From positions 106,493 through 170,492 of the forward strand of contig NZ_RBTP01000033.1 of NCBI RefSeq assembly GCF_003702045.1: 64,000 nt of DNA, written 5' to 3'. Origin of the DNA: Pseudomonas viridiflava (GTDB lineage: Bacteria; Pseudomonadota; Gammaproteobacteria; Pseudomonadales; Pseudomonadaceae). Shown one piece after another: positions 27,482-36,980 of the stretch. Both the position numbers and the translations under genes were made by a program. The notes below the pieces were generated by a model, which saw only the letters and a program-made list of their open reading frames with translations, searched no databases and was not told where the DNA came from. Each line of letters begins with the position of its first letter. Position 1 is the stretch's first letter.

Positions 27482-29173
27482 TCAGACCGAGCGGCGGCGA
27501 TAGGCACGGTAATCGGGCAGCCAGAAGTTACGCTCAATCGCTGCCAGCAACACCTCTTCAGTGGTGTCCAGCGCCAACCCTTCGGCCTGGGCCTCTTTGG
27601 CAACGGCCAAGGCGATTTTACGGCTGACCTGCTGGATTTCCTTGAGCGGCGGCAGAACCGCATCGCCCTGCCCTGTCACCATCGGCGAACATTCGGCCAG
27701 TGCATTAGAGGCGGCCATCAACATGCGGTCGGTGATGCGCGAGGCCTTGCATGCCACTACACCAAGGCCAATGCCTGGGAAAATGTAGGAGTTGTTGCAC
27801 TGGGCGATGTGCACGGTGCGGCCGTTGATCTCGACCGGCGCGAACGGGCTGCCGGTGGCTACCAGCGCGTTGCCGTCAGTCCAGCGCAGGATCTCTTCCG
27901 GCGTTGCCTCGACCTTGGAGGTGGGGTTGGACAATGGCATGACCAAGGGCTTGGCACAGTGTTTGTGTACTTCACGAATGACCTGCTCGGTGAACAGGCC
28001 GCGCTGGCCGGACACACCGATCAGTACGGTAGCGCCAGCGTGCGTCACGACATCAAGCAAGGTCGGGAACGCTTCCGAACCGGCAGTCCAGCCGGCTACG
28101 TCAGCGGTTTTCTGTGCCAGACGCTTCTGGAAATCCAGCAGGTTATCCATGCTTTCTGTCAGCAGGCCGAAACGATCAACCATGAAAATCCGCTTGCGCG
28201 CTTCGCTCTCGCTCAACCCTTCGATCTGCATGGCCGCGATAATGTGTTCGGCAATGCCACAACCGGCGGAACCTGCGCCGACGAATACGACTTTCTGCTG
28301 CCCAAGGGTTTCGCCCTTGGCCTTGCAGGCCGCCAGCAAAGTGCCCACGGCAACCGACGCGGTGCCCTGGATGTCGTCGTTGAAGCAGCACAGTTCGTCG
28401 CGGTACTTTTCCAGCAACGGCATGGCGTTGGACTGAGCGAAATCTTCGAACTGTAACAGCACGTCCGGCCAGCGACGCTGCACAGCGTCGATGAACAGGG
28501 CGATGAAGTCATCGTATTCCTTGCCCGACACGCGTTCGTGACGCCAGCCCATGTACATCGGGTCATCGAGCAATTCACGGTTATTGGTGCCAACGTCCAG
28601 CACGATCGGCAGCGTATAGGCCGGGCTTATGCCGCCACAGGCGGTGTAGAGCGACAGCTTGCCGATCGGGATGCCCATCCCGCCGATACCCTGGTCGCCC
28701 AGACCAAGAATGCGCTCGCTGTCAGTAACCACGATGATCTTGATGCGGTCCTTGGTGGCGCTGCGCAGGATGTCATCAATGCGGTCGCGTTCCGGGTAGG
28801 AGATGAACAGACCACGGTGCGTGCGGTAAATCTTGGAGAATTCCTGGCACGCCTGGCCGACCGTTGGCGTGTAGATGATCGGCAGCATTTCGTCCAGGTG
28901 CGAGTCCAGCAACCGGAAGAACAACGTTTCGTTGTTGTCCTGAATCGAACGCAGGTAGATGTGTTTGTCCAGGTCCGTCGCGCACTGCTTGTACTGACTG
29001 TAAACCCGGGTGACTTGCTCTTCGATCGTCTCTACGTTCTGCGGCAGCAGCCCGATCAAATTGAATTCGACCCGCTCTTGCGGGGTAAAAGCACTGCCCT
29101 TGTTCAATAGGGGCATTTCCAGCAGTGAAGGTCCTGCGTAGGAAATATACAAAGGTCGCGAAGTGTTGGTCAT
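27482..29173 (-). CDS. maeA: NAD-dependent malic enzyme (oxaloacetate-decarboxylating)
   Basis: A 563-residue enzyme converting malate to pyruvate, CO2 and NADH. Conserved features are the malate-binding [34 protein letters not shown] (metal and catalytic region) and the NAD motif [16 protein letters not shown]. Length matches E. coli MaeA (SfcA). It begins [14 protein letters not shown]; an AAGG-type site is upstream. The gene stands alone with its own terminator. Confidence 0.92.
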   Translation of the reverse strand: MTNTSRPLYISYAGPSLLEMPLLNKGSAFTPQERVEFNLIGLLPQNVETIEEQVTRVYSQYKQCATDLDKHIYLRSIQDNNETLFFRLLDSHLDEMLPIIYTPTVGQACQEFSKIYRTHRGLFISYPERDRIDDILRSATKDRIKIIVVTDSERILGLGDQGIGGMGIPIGKLSLYTACGGISPAYTLPIVLDVGTNNRELLDDPMYMGWRHERVSGKEYDDFIALFIDAVQRRWPDVLLQFEDFAQSNAMPLLEKYRDELCCFNDDIQGTASVAVGTLLAACKAKGETLGQQKVVFVGAGSAGCGIAEHIIAAMQIEGLSESEARKRIFMVDRFGLLTESMDNLLDFQKRLAQKTADVAGWTAGSEAFPTLLDVVTHAGATVLIGVSGQRGLFTEQVIREVHKHCAKPLVMPLSNPTSKVEATPEEILRWTDGNALVATGSPFAPVEINGRTVHIAQCNNSYIFPGIGLGVVACKASRITDRMLMAASNALAECSPMVTGQGDAVLPPLKEIQQVSRKIALAVAKEAQAEGLALDTTEEVLLAAIERNFWLPDYRAYRRRSV

Positions 29174-29474
29174 TTTTTCTAATCGCCTTTTTCGTCTACT
29201 CGTTGATTCTGTGCGTCGACCGGGGCGGGCAGCCTGGCTTTTTCTTCTTTTTTTGTTTATATGCCAGTTCTTTCAGGCCATACCGGACAAGATTCGGTGA
29301 TCTAAGTCAGGGCCACATCTTACTCGCCTGAAGGCGGATTGCGGCATTTTGTCACGCATAGAATGGCAAGATGATGCTACCGATTCGGCAACCGATGCGT
29401 TGAGTACCTTGCATCAGGCACGTAGGGCCGGGCATCTTTACCGCTCTCTGCCAACTCATCCTCGCGAGACCAAT
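29174..29474. other. Intergenic region between malic enzyme and HAD genes
   Basis: About 300 bp between divergent genes. It has T-rich runs (29190-29265) and must contain both promoters. A TTGTCA-17-TGATGC arrangement near 29350-29378 could drive the HAD gene, but the match is weak. No extra gene is seen. Confidence 0.4.
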
Positions 29475-30122
29475 ATGCCTTATCAGAAGCCCTTCGCCGC
29501 CTTTCTGTTCGATATGGACGGGACCCTTCTCAACTCCGTGATTGCCGCCGAGCGGGTGTGGGCGAAATGGGCGCAGCGGCATGGGCTGGATGTAGGGACA
29601 TTTCTTCCGACCATTCATGGCGTCAGGAGCATCGACACAGTTCGTAACCAAAATATCCCGGGCATTGATGTACAGCAGGAAGCCGATGCCATTTCACAGG
29701 CTGAAATCGAGGATGTGGACGGTGTGGTTGCGATTGAAGGCGTGGCCGACTTCCTGGCCTCGTTACCCGCTGATCGCTGGGCAATGGTGACTTCCGCGCC
29801 CCTCGCTCTGGCCCAAGCGCGCATGAAAGCGGCAGGCCTTACCCTGCCTGAAATCGTGATCACGGCTGAAGACGTAACCCGCGGCAAGCCCGCACCCGAC
29901 GGTTTTTTGCTGGCCGCACAACGATTGGGCGTCGAGCCTGGGCAGTGTCTGGTGTTTGAAGATGCACCGGCGGGCATCGCGGCCGGCAAGGCCGCAGGCG
30001 CAAGCGTCGTAGTGATAACGGCCGCTCATCTGCACCCTTATGACAGGCAGGAACCAACGCTGACCAACTACCTGGATGTGAGCGTTAGCGTCGAAAGCGG
30101 GCTTCTCACGCTGGTGGGCTGA
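29475..30122 (+). CDS. HAD-family sugar-phosphatase-like hydrolase
   Basis: A 215-residue HAD hydrolase of the beta-phosphoglucomutase/GPP subgroup. Motif I is [12 protein letters not shown] (nucleophile and acid/base Asp), motif II VTSAPLA, motif III Lys in [10 protein letters not shown] and motif [17 protein letters not shown]. These enzymes dephosphorylate small sugar phosphates such as 2-deoxyglucose-6-phosphate or glycerol-3-phosphate. The ATG at 29475 places motif I 9 residues in, as usual; the longer frame from 29349 adds no family sequence. Confidence 0.87.
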   Translation: MPYQKPFAAFLFDMDGTLLNSVIAAERVWAKWAQRHGLDVGTFLPTIHGVRSIDTVRNQNIPGIDVQQEADAISQAEIEDVDGVVAIEGVADFLASLPADRWAMVTSAPLALAQARMKAAGLTLPEIVITAEDVTRGKPAPDGFLLAAQRLGVEPGQCLVFEDAPAGIAAGKAAGASVVVITAAHLHPYDRQEPTLTNYLDVSVSVESGLLTLVG

Positions 30123-30222
30123 TGGATCACAGGTCGGTTCACCTGTCCAAAACACTGAACCATGACTTTCCTTTCAGGTTCAGAACTACCGAACAGAGGG
30201 TATATGTTTACTGGAGACAAGC

Positions 30223-30789
30223 ATGACCGACCCGACGAACAATACAGTTATGTCCAATCTCGCGTTCTTCGACCTCCTGCTTGAGCAGTTCAGAGGCGCT
30301 GAAGGCGAGCTGCCGATGGCAACGGCTTATCTGAGTCAGGCTATCACCGAAGAAGATCCTGCTCACAAGGCGGCGCTCATCCGGATAGCCAAGGAAAAGA
30401 TCAAGAATGCAAGGGTTCTTGCCTCGATCTTGCTGGAGTTGGCGAAAGGCAGCACCACTAGCCTTTCCGGGATGCCTGACCATAGTGAGTTCAGTACGCT
30501 GCTTAAAGGCAAAGGCATTACCAGCAACACCCTGGAAATGACAGAAGCCTCAGCCGAGCAAATGAAGGACAGTCCTCAGCAATCGCCCCCCAAGGTGCGC
30601 GACGCAACACAGCTGGATCATTACCTGCGCTCGAACATTGCCACGGAAGAAAAGCAGATAGCCGTGTATAAGCAACTCACATCGCTGACTTCAGACAACC
30701 ACTTCATCAGCGCGTTGAATCAAGCCAAACGGCGTCAACTCAAGCACTTGAATGAGTTCGAAGCGATGCTGAAAAAAGTCAAACGCTGA
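30223..30789 (+). CDS. Manganese catalase-like ferritin-fold protein lacking one metal ligand
   Basis: 188 residues. Helix patterns match CotJC/manganese catalases: LLLEQFRGAEGELPMATAYLSQA (ligand Glu29), the EH pair position AKEKIKNAR (Glu59 present, but Asn62 where His is expected), LRSNIATEEKQIAVYKQL (Glu142) and RQLKHLNEFEAML (His175). A Pro/Ser-rich loop (80-125) lies between the two halves. Four of five dimanganese ligands thus seem kept. Whether it decomposes peroxide, binds a single metal or is structural is unknown. ATG at 30223 has CTGGAGA 8 nt upstream. The assignment rests on motif alignment by eye. Confidence 0.6.
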   Translation: MTDPTNNTVMSNLAFFDLLLEQFRGAEGELPMATAYLSQAITEEDPAHKAALIRIAKEKIKNARVLASILLELAKGSTTSLSGMPDHSEFSTLLKGKGITSNTLEMTEASAEQMKDSPQQSPPKVRDATQLDHYLRSNIATEEKQIAVYKQLTSLTSDNHFISALNQAKRRQLKHLNEFEAMLKKVKR

Positions 30790-30806
30790 ACGATTTCCCA
30801 TCAGAA

Positions 30807-30825
30807 GCCCCGGCGTTACCGGGGC
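30807..30825. terminator. Hairpin between convergent genes
   Basis: GCCCCGG (30807-30813) pairs with CCGGGGC (30819-30825) over a 5-nt loop, 18 bp after the stop of the catalase-like gene and before the convergent GvpU-like gene. A T-poor tail follows. Confidence 0.6.
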
Positions 30826-30857
30826 GTCACGTTCTGTCTGGCAACGCCTTGAAAGCG

Positions 30858-31328
30858 CTACTTTTTCGCGATCAAGCCAATGGTGAATCCATCTACCGCA
30901 GCGATTCTGCCGCGCCAAAGAACACCGGCCTCACAGATTGGGCTTCCATCGTTTGAGTACGTCCGACAGTCTTTCAGGTGGATGAAATGAAAGGCTGGCG
31001 TGTCCTGGGCTGAGTCCCCCGGTTTGAACGACAGAATCATCTCCTTCATGGCCTCATCGGTGCCGTTTGAGAACTGGGTAAACGGTGCAGAGATATCTTC
31101 GGCCAGTTGTTCGAAATAAGTGTCATGGGAAATCAGATGCCCCGACACCAGATTACCGCCCACCGACAGCGTGACCCCCATTTCCACTTTGGTATTGGCG
31201 ACGAATTTGACCAGCCATTGCAGAAGCCAGTCAATTTGCTTGCCCTGCCATTGGATATGAGCAATGACATCGTCATGGCTCTCATTGGGAGACGGTTGCG
31301 ATTGTTGCGTTTGATCGACGTCCGACAT
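30858..31328 (-). CDS. GvpU-like (gas vesicle accessory) protein
   Basis: 156 residues. The core WLLQWLVKFVANTKVEMGVTLSVGGNLVSGHLISHDTYFEQLAEDI resembles the GvpU family first seen in Bacillus megaterium gas-vesicle clusters. A hydrophilic N-terminus precedes it, and the C-terminus FHFIHLKDCRTYSNDG...WRGRIAAVDGF looks like a small beta domain. No gvp structural genes are in the window, so any gas-vesicle role is unlikely here. ATG at 31328 has AGGAG 8 nt upstream, deciding the start against the longer frame. Family call is from memory of the motif. Confidence 0.55.
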   Translation of the reverse strand: MSDVDQTQQSQPSPNESHDDVIAHIQWQGKQIDWLLQWLVKFVANTKVEMGVTLSVGGNLVSGHLISHDTYFEQLAEDISAPFTQFSNGTDEAMKEMILSFKPGDSAQDTPAFHFIHLKDCRTYSNDGSPICEAGVLWRGRIAAVDGFTIGLIAKK

Positions 31329-31663
31329 CTGAAAGCTCCTGGCTTCACAACACGTGAACCCTAGGTATAGATCAGGTCCGCCGAAAGCGAAACCCGATTG
31401 CACGTAATCCGTTTTGAACGACCGGACATCGCACTGAAGATCTGGAATACGGTAACCGGATATTTTTCAGATGATCAGTAAACCTCCCGCTTCAATTTAC
31501 AGCCCTCTTTAACAACCATTCACGCCGATACCTGTGAAAAATTAACTGCGACACAATGTCGCAATCGGGTATCGTTTGATAAATTGCAACAAATTGTATC
31601 AGCTCCTCCGTAAAACGAGCCTTTGCAAACGCCTGAATTGAACCCGAAATCGTAAGGGGGTCC
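31329..31663. other. Intergenic region upstream of the GntP permease
   Basis: About 335 bp between divergent genes, AT-rich at 31480-31600 (for example TTGATAAATTGCAACAAATTG). It probably carries the gntP promoter and operators. No gene or clear known operator is seen. Confidence 0.45.
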
Positions 31664-33037
31664 ATGTTGGATCTGTCGTCCGCTGCCTGGGTGTTTCACG
31701 ATACCCGTTTGATTGTCTGCTGCCTGATTGCGATCGCCACCATTATCGTGCTGATCAGTGCCACCAAACTCCCACCCTTTCTGTCGATCCTTGTGGGCAC
31801 GTTCATCGCGGGGATAGGCGCCGGGCTGCCTGCCGAAGCCGTTGCGAAAGCGTTCAGCAAAGGCGCAGGCGGTATTTTGGGTGAAGCCGGAATCATCATT
31901 GCGCTGGGCGCGATGCTTGGGGCATTGATGGCAGAATCCGGCGCTGCGGATCGGATCGCGTCGAACCTGCTGGGGCTAGGCAAGGGCAAGACGCTGCCGT
32001 GGGTCATGGCGCTGGTGGCGATGGTCATCGGGCTGCCGCTGTTCTTCGAAGTGGGCCTGGTGATGATGGTGCCTATCATCTTTGTCATGGCGCGCCAGTC
32101 CGGTCAGCCCTTGCTGAGGATCGCCATCCCCGCGCTTGCGGGCATGACCACCCTGCACGCCCTGATGCCTCCGCACCCAGGCCCTCTGATCGCGGTCAGT
32201 GCGCTGCATGCCGATCTGGGGTTGACCATGCTGTTGGGGCTTTGCGTCGCAATACCTGCCGTGATACTTGCTGGCCCGATTTACGGCAACTGGCTTTCGA
32301 AACGCATGCACATCGAAGAGCCTGCCGAACTGGGGCAACTGTTCAGCGCCAAACCCGACGTCAGCCGCCAGCCGAGCTTTGGCATTTCGCTGCTGATCAT
32401 TCTATTGCCGGTGATTCTGATGCTCGGCAGTACGCTGGCCAAAGTGGCGATGGCCCCTGAAAGCAGTGCTGCGCTCACCCTCAAGTTCCTAGGCGAGCCG
32501 CTCGTCGCACTGGGCATCGCAGTGTTGGCTGCGACGGTGTGCCTGGGCTGGGCCAACGGCCTTTCCCGCGAGCACGTCGGCGGGACCCTGCGCAAAAGCC
32601 TGGCACCGATTGCCGTGCTGCTGCTGACCATCGGCGCAGGCGGCGGTCTCAAGCAGACGCTACTGGATGCCGGGGTCAGCCAGACCATCAGCAAGGTGGC
32701 GGAAGGCGCACACATGCCCTATCTGCTGCTGGCCTGGCTGATCGCCGTAGCGCTGCGTCAAGCAACGGGGTCGGCCACCGTAGCGACCACCACGACGGCA
32801 GGCATTCTCGCACCGATGATGGCCGGTCTGGCCCCGGTCGAAGCCTCCTTGGTGGCGCTGGTGATTGGCGCAGGCTCGGTGTTCTTCTGCCACGTCAACG
32901 ATGCCGGGTTCTGGATGGTGCGTGAATATTTCGGCCTGCAACTGAAGCAGACGCTCTGGGTATGGTCGGTGTTGCAGACCATCGTGTCGGTGGTCGGGCT
33001 GGTGGGCACGTCGTTGCTGTGGCATTGGTTGACGTGA
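31664..33037 (+). CDS. GntP-family gluconate:H+ symporter
   Basis: A 457-residue membrane protein with about 12-14 hydrophobic helices and GntP landmarks: PPFLSILVGTFIAGIGAG, MTTLHALMPPHPGPL and ATGSATVATTTTAGIL with HVNDAGFW near the C-terminus. The family imports gluconate and related sugar acids with protons. It ends 3 bp from the convergent xylR, so it is not co-transcribed with the xylose genes. ATG at 31664 follows GTAAGGGGG. Confidence 0.9.
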   Translation: MLDLSSAAWVFHDTRLIVCCLIAIATIIVLISATKLPPFLSILVGTFIAGIGAGLPAEAVAKAFSKGAGGILGEAGIIIALGAMLGALMAESGAADRIASNLLGLGKGKTLPWVMALVAMVIGLPLFFEVGLVMMVPIIFVMARQSGQPLLRIAIPALAGMTTLHALMPPHPGPLIAVSALHADLGLTMLLGLCVAIPAVILAGPIYGNWLSKRMHIEEPAELGQLFSAKPDVSRQPSFGISLLIILLPVILMLGSTLAKVAMAPESSAALTLKFLGEPLVALGIAVLAATVCLGWANGLSREHVGGTLRKSLAPIAVLLLTIGAGGGLKQTLLDAGVSQTISKVAEGAHMPYLLLAWLIAVALRQATGSATVATTTTAGILAPMMAGLAPVEASLVALVIGAGSVFFCHVNDAGFWMVREYFGLQLKQTLWVWSVLQTIVSVVGLVGTSLLWHWLT

Positions 33038-33040
33038 GGC

Positions 33041-34234
33041 TCAGCGGCATGCCCGCCTCTCGCTCCCGCCCTGCTGATACGCCCTGGGCGTGCAACCGAA
33101 CTCGCGGCGAAATACGGTGTGCAGGTATTGCGCCGAGGTGAAGCCGCATTCGCGGGCGATGTCGGCAATGGCCGAGTCGGTGTTTTCCAGGCCGCTGGCC
33201 GCAGCAGCCAGTTTGAAGCGCAGGATCTCGTCGTGAACGCTGCAGCCCCGCACCTTGCGAAAATGCGACTCCAGTGAAGAACGTGACACGCCCACGTAAT
33301 TTGCCACCTGCGCCGTTTTGATCCCCTGACACGCATACTGGCGAATGAACAGCAGCGCCTGCATCACGTAAGGATCTCCCAACGGTTGGTGCAGACTTGA
33401 AGCTTGCACGTTAATCGCATCGGGCGGGATCAGAACCTGTGTGCCGGTGGACGGCATGCCGTGCAACATTTGGTGCAGCAGGTGCGCAGCCGTGCGCCCC
33501 ATCGTTTCAGTGCCCTGGATCACCGAACTCAAGGGCACACGGGTCAGGGTTCGGGTCAGCGGATCGTTGTCGATGCCGATCAGCGCCACCTGCTCCGGCA
33601 CGGCAATGCCCGCCGTCAGACAGGCTTGCAGCAACTGCCTGGCCCGGGCGTCGCTGACGGCGATGATGCCAATGGGTTTGGGCAGGCTCTGCAGCCAGGC
33701 GATCTGTTGCTCGACGGCGCTGTCCCAGAGCGGCGCGCTGGTCCCCATCCCTCGATAGATATCGACAGGCAAACCATCGCGTTGCAGCAACCTGCGAAAG
33801 GCTTTCTCTCGCTCCTGCGCCCAACGATTGGCTTGTGATTCCGGCAGGCTGAAACAGGCGAAGCGCGTCAGTCCGGCCTCGATCAGATGCTCATAGGCCA
33901 GGCTTATCAACGCATCGTTGTCCGTGGCCACGTAGGGGATGCCTTTCGGATAAGCCCGCGCATCCTGATAGGAACCGCCCACCGCGACGACCGGCAGTTT
34001 GATTCCGGCCAGGGCCTCACCGATCAGGGGATCATCGAAGTCGGCAATGATGCCGTCGCCCTGCCAGCGCTCGATGCCTCGCAAACGACAAAGAAAATCT
34101 TCCTCAAGAAACAGGTCCCAGGACGCCCGGGTGCTGCTCAGGTAATTGCCGATGCCGCTGATAATGCCGCGGTCGTAGATCTTGCTGCCGTTGAACAGCA
34201 AGGCGATTCGGTGAACCGGGGGTACAGTTTTCAT
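33041..34234 (-). CDS. xylR: Xylose operon regulator XylR (AraC family)
   Basis: A 397-residue regulator. The N-terminal ~280 residues are a periplasmic-binding-protein/LacI-like sugar domain (RIALLFNGSKIYDRGIISGIGNYL). The C-terminal ~100 residues are an AraC-type double helix-turn-helix (VANYVGVSRSSLESHFRKVRG and IADIARECGFTSAQYLHTVFRREFGCTPRAYQ). This is the E. coli XylR architecture, which activates xyl genes on binding xylose. It is divergent from xylA, so the shared 164-bp gap 34235-34398 is the likely control region. Confidence 0.92.
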   Translation of the reverse strand: MKTVPPVHRIALLFNGSKIYDRGIISGIGNYLSSTRASWDLFLEEDFLCRLRGIERWQGDGIIADFDDPLIGEALAGIKLPVVAVGGSYQDARAYPKGIPYVATDNDALISLAYEHLIEAGLTRFACFSLPESQANRWAQEREKAFRRLLQRDGLPVDIYRGMGTSAPLWDSAVEQQIAWLQSLPKPIGIIAVSDARARQLLQACLTAGIAVPEQVALIGIDNDPLTRTLTRVPLSSVIQGTETMGRTAAHLLHQMLHGMPSTGTQVLIPPDAINVQASSLHQPLGDPYVMQALLFIRQYACQGIKTAQVANYVGVSRSSLESHFRKVRGCSVHDEILRFKLAAAASGLENTDSAIADIARECGFTSAQYLHTVFRREFGCTPRAYQQGGSERRACR

Positions 34235-34398
34235 TGTTTTTATACTGACTGGAGAGCGGTGCCTTGGGTTGAAGACTAGGCGCCCGGCGAACAGATCTCA
34301 ACTCAAAATCGCACTGAGTGTTGGTGACTTTCATAATCAACGGGCACAGGGGCGTTGCTAGTATCGGGACACCGCTCAGAACAATAAGGAACACGCCC

Positions 34399-35715
34399 AT
34401 GTCGCATTTCCCCACTGTCGACAAGATTCGTTACGAAGGGCCGGCCAGCGATTCTCCCCTCGCCTTTCGCCATTACGACGCCAACAAACTGATCCTCGGC
34501 AAACCCATGCGCGAGCACCTGCGCATGGCGGTCTGCTACTGGCACACCTTCGTCTGGCCTGGCTCGGACGTGTTCGGCGCAGGCACGTTCAAACGCCCTT
34601 GGCAGCGTCCGGCAGATCCGATGGAGCAAGCCATCGGCAAGGCTGAAGCCGCTTTCGAATTCTTCTCCAAACTGGGGATCGACTATTACTGCTTCCACGA
34701 TACCGATATAGCGCCCGAAGGCAGCTCACTGAAGGAATACCGCAACAACTTCGCGCAGATGATCGATCACCTGGAGCGCCATCAGGAACAGACCGGCATC
34801 AAGCTGTTATGGGGCACAGCGAACTGTTTCAGCAACCCGCGCTTCGCTGCCGGTGCTGCCAGCAACCCCGACCCCGAGGTATTCGCCTTCGCCGCCGCTC
34901 AGGTGTTCAGCGCCATGAACGCCACCCAGCGTCTGAAAGGCTCCAACTATGTGCTGTGGGGCGGTCGCGAGGGTTACGAAACCCTGCTCAATACCGACCT
35001 GAAACAGGAGCGTGAACAGTTGGGCCGTTTCATGCGCATGGTGGTCGAGCACAAGCACAAGATTGGCTTCACAGGCGACCTGCTGATCGAGCCCAAGCCG
35101 CAGGAACCCACTAAGCACCAATACGATTACGACAGCGCCACGGTGTTCGGCTTTCTGCAGCAGTTCGGCCTGGAAGACGAAATCAAGGTCAACATTGAAG
35201 CCAACCACGCGACGCTCGCCGGGCACAGTTTCCATCATGAAATTGCCACCGCGGTTTCGCTGGGTATCTTCGGCAGCATCGACGCCAACCGCGGTGACCC
35301 GCAGAACGGCTGGGACACGGATCAATTCCCCAACAGCGTCGAAGAGATGACCCTCGCCACGTACGAGATTCTGAAAGCCGGCGGTTTCAAGAATGGCGGC
35401 TTCAACTTCGACTCCAAGGTCCGTCGCCAGAGTCTGGACGAAATCGATCTGTTCCACGGGCACGTTGCGGCGATGGATGTGCTTGCCCTCTCGCTGGAAC
35501 GCGCAGCCGCAATGGTGCAGAACGACCAGCTCCAGCAGTTCAAGGACCAACGCTACGCGGGCTGGCAACAGCCGTTTGGCAAGGCCGTGCTGGCGGGCGA
35601 GTTCAGCCTTGAATCACTTGCGCAGAAGGCGTTCGCCGACGAGCTGAATCCCCAAGCGGTCAGCGGTCGACAGGAAATGCTGGAGAACGTGGTCAATCGG
35701 TTTATCTACCGCTGA
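34399..35715 (+). CDS. xylA: Xylose isomerase
   Basis: A 438-residue TIM-barrel enzyme converting D-xylose to D-xylulose. Active-site segments are [13 protein letters not shown] (catalytic His), [32 protein letters not shown] and [16 protein letters not shown] (metal and substrate ligands), [17 protein letters not shown]. It begins [16 protein letters not shown], matching the family, so the ATG at 34399 (AATAAGGAA upstream) is used. It is followed by xylFGH; no xylulokinase (xylB) is seen in the window. Confidence 0.95.
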   Translation: MSHFPTVDKIRYEGPASDSPLAFRHYDANKLILGKPMREHLRMAVCYWHTFVWPGSDVFGAGTFKRPWQRPADPMEQAIGKAEAAFEFFSKLGIDYYCFHDTDIAPEGSSLKEYRNNFAQMIDHLERHQEQTGIKLLWGTANCFSNPRFAAGAASNPDPEVFAFAAAQVFSAMNATQRLKGSNYVLWGGREGYETLLNTDLKQEREQLGRFMRMVVEHKHKIGFTGDLLIEPKPQEPTKHQYDYDSATVFGFLQQFGLEDEIKVNIEANHATLAGHSFHHEIATAVSLGIFGSIDANRGDPQNGWDTDQFPNSVEEMTLATYEILKAGGFKNGGFNFDSKVRRQSLDEIDLFHGHVAAMDVLALSLERAAAMVQNDQLQQFKDQRYAGWQQPFGKAVLAGEFSLESLAQKAFADELNPQAVSGRQEMLENVVNRFIYR

Positions 35716-35883
35716 GCCGGTGCGATGATCACTTCAAAGCCAGGGGCGTGCAGTCACCGCGAGGCGGTTACATTCTCGCGACAAATCTCTGCGCGCAGCG
35801 CCTCGCCGTTCTCTACAGTTTTACCGGCAATCCGTTAACCGTCAGGCAGTGTCTTTCAAACAACAATAAAAGGACGCACCACC

Positions 35884-36882
35884 ATGAAACTACGACTCAC
35901 GCTACTCGCCAGCGCTTTGGCCCTGCTCTCGCTTCCCGTGATGGCCGATTCCGCGCATCCAAAAATCGGCTTCTCCATCGACGACCTGCGCCTTGAACGC
36001 TGGTCGCGGGACCGTGACTACTTCGTCGCAGCGGCTGAAAAAATGGATGCCAAGGTCTACGTACAGTCGGCCGATGCCAATGAGCAGAAGCAGATTTCGC
36101 AGATCGAAAACCTTATTTCCCGTGGCGTCGATGTCATCGTCATCGTGCCCTTCAACGCCACCGTACTGACCAACGCCGTTGCCGAGGCCAAGAAAGCCGG
36201 AATCAAAGTCGTGTCGTACGACCGATTGATCCTCAACGCCGACATCGACGCCTACATTTCCTTCGATAACGAAAAGGTCGGCGAGATGCAGGCCAACGGC
36301 GTGCTGCAAGCGGCGCCCAAGGGCAACTACTTCCTGCTCGGCGGCGCACCGACCGACAACAACGCCAAGATCCTGCGTGAAGGCCAGATGAAGGTGCTGC
36401 AACCGGCCATCGACAAGGGCGATATCAAGATTGTCGGCCAGCAGTGGGTCAAGGAGTGGAACCCGACCGAAGCCCTGAGCATCGTCGAAAACGCCCTGAC
36501 CCGTAACAACAACAAAATCGACGGTATCGTCGCCTCCAACGACGCGACTGCCGGCGGTGCCATCCAGGCCCTCGCCGCGCAAAAGCTGGCGGGCAAGGTG
36601 CCGATCTCGGGGCAGGACGCTGACCTGGCAGCGGTCAAGCGCGTGATCGATGGCACCCAGACCATGACCGTTTACAAGCCGCTCAAACTGATTGCCTCGG
36701 AAGCGGCCAAGCTCTCGGTGCAGTTGGCCCGCAACGAGAAGCCCACCTACAGCTCGCAGTACGACAACGGCAACAAGAAGGTCGACACCATCCTGCTCAC
36801 GCCAACGCCACTGACCAAGGACAACATCGATTTGCTGGAGAAGGACGGCTTCTACACGAAGGCGCAGATCGCTGGGCAATGA
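35884..36882 (+). CDS. xylF: D-xylose ABC transporter, periplasmic binding protein
   Basis: 332 residues with a Sec signal peptide (LTLLASALALLSLPVMA) and a type I sugar-binding fold (KIGFSIDDLRLERWSRDRDYF; VIVIVPFNATVLTNAVAEAKKAGIKVVSYDR; VASNDATAGGAIQAL). It captures xylose and delivers it to XylGH. A strong AAAAGGA site precedes ATG 35884. The 168-bp gap after xylA suggests its own promoter or processing site. Confidence 0.93.
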   Translation: MKLRLTLLASALALLSLPVMADSAHPKIGFSIDDLRLERWSRDRDYFVAAAEKMDAKVYVQSADANEQKQISQIENLISRGVDVIVIVPFNATVLTNAVAEAKKAGIKVVSYDRLILNADIDAYISFDNEKVGEMQANGVLQAAPKGNYFLLGGAPTDNNAKILREGQMKVLQPAIDKGDIKIVGQQWVKEWNPTEALSIVENALTRNNNKIDGIVASNDATAGGAIQALAAQKLAGKVPISGQDADLAAVKRVIDGTQTMTVYKPLKLIASEAAKLSVQLARNEKPTYSSQYDNGNKKVDTILLTPTPLTKDNIDLLEKDGFYTKAQIAGQ

Positions 36883-36980
36883 GCGATCAGGCTCGATTGA
36901 ACGCCTGAGGATGAACCGCAGGGCCGGATGACACCTGTCCTGCGATACGTCTCGTGTTGCCTCTGTGTGAGTGCCTCGTC

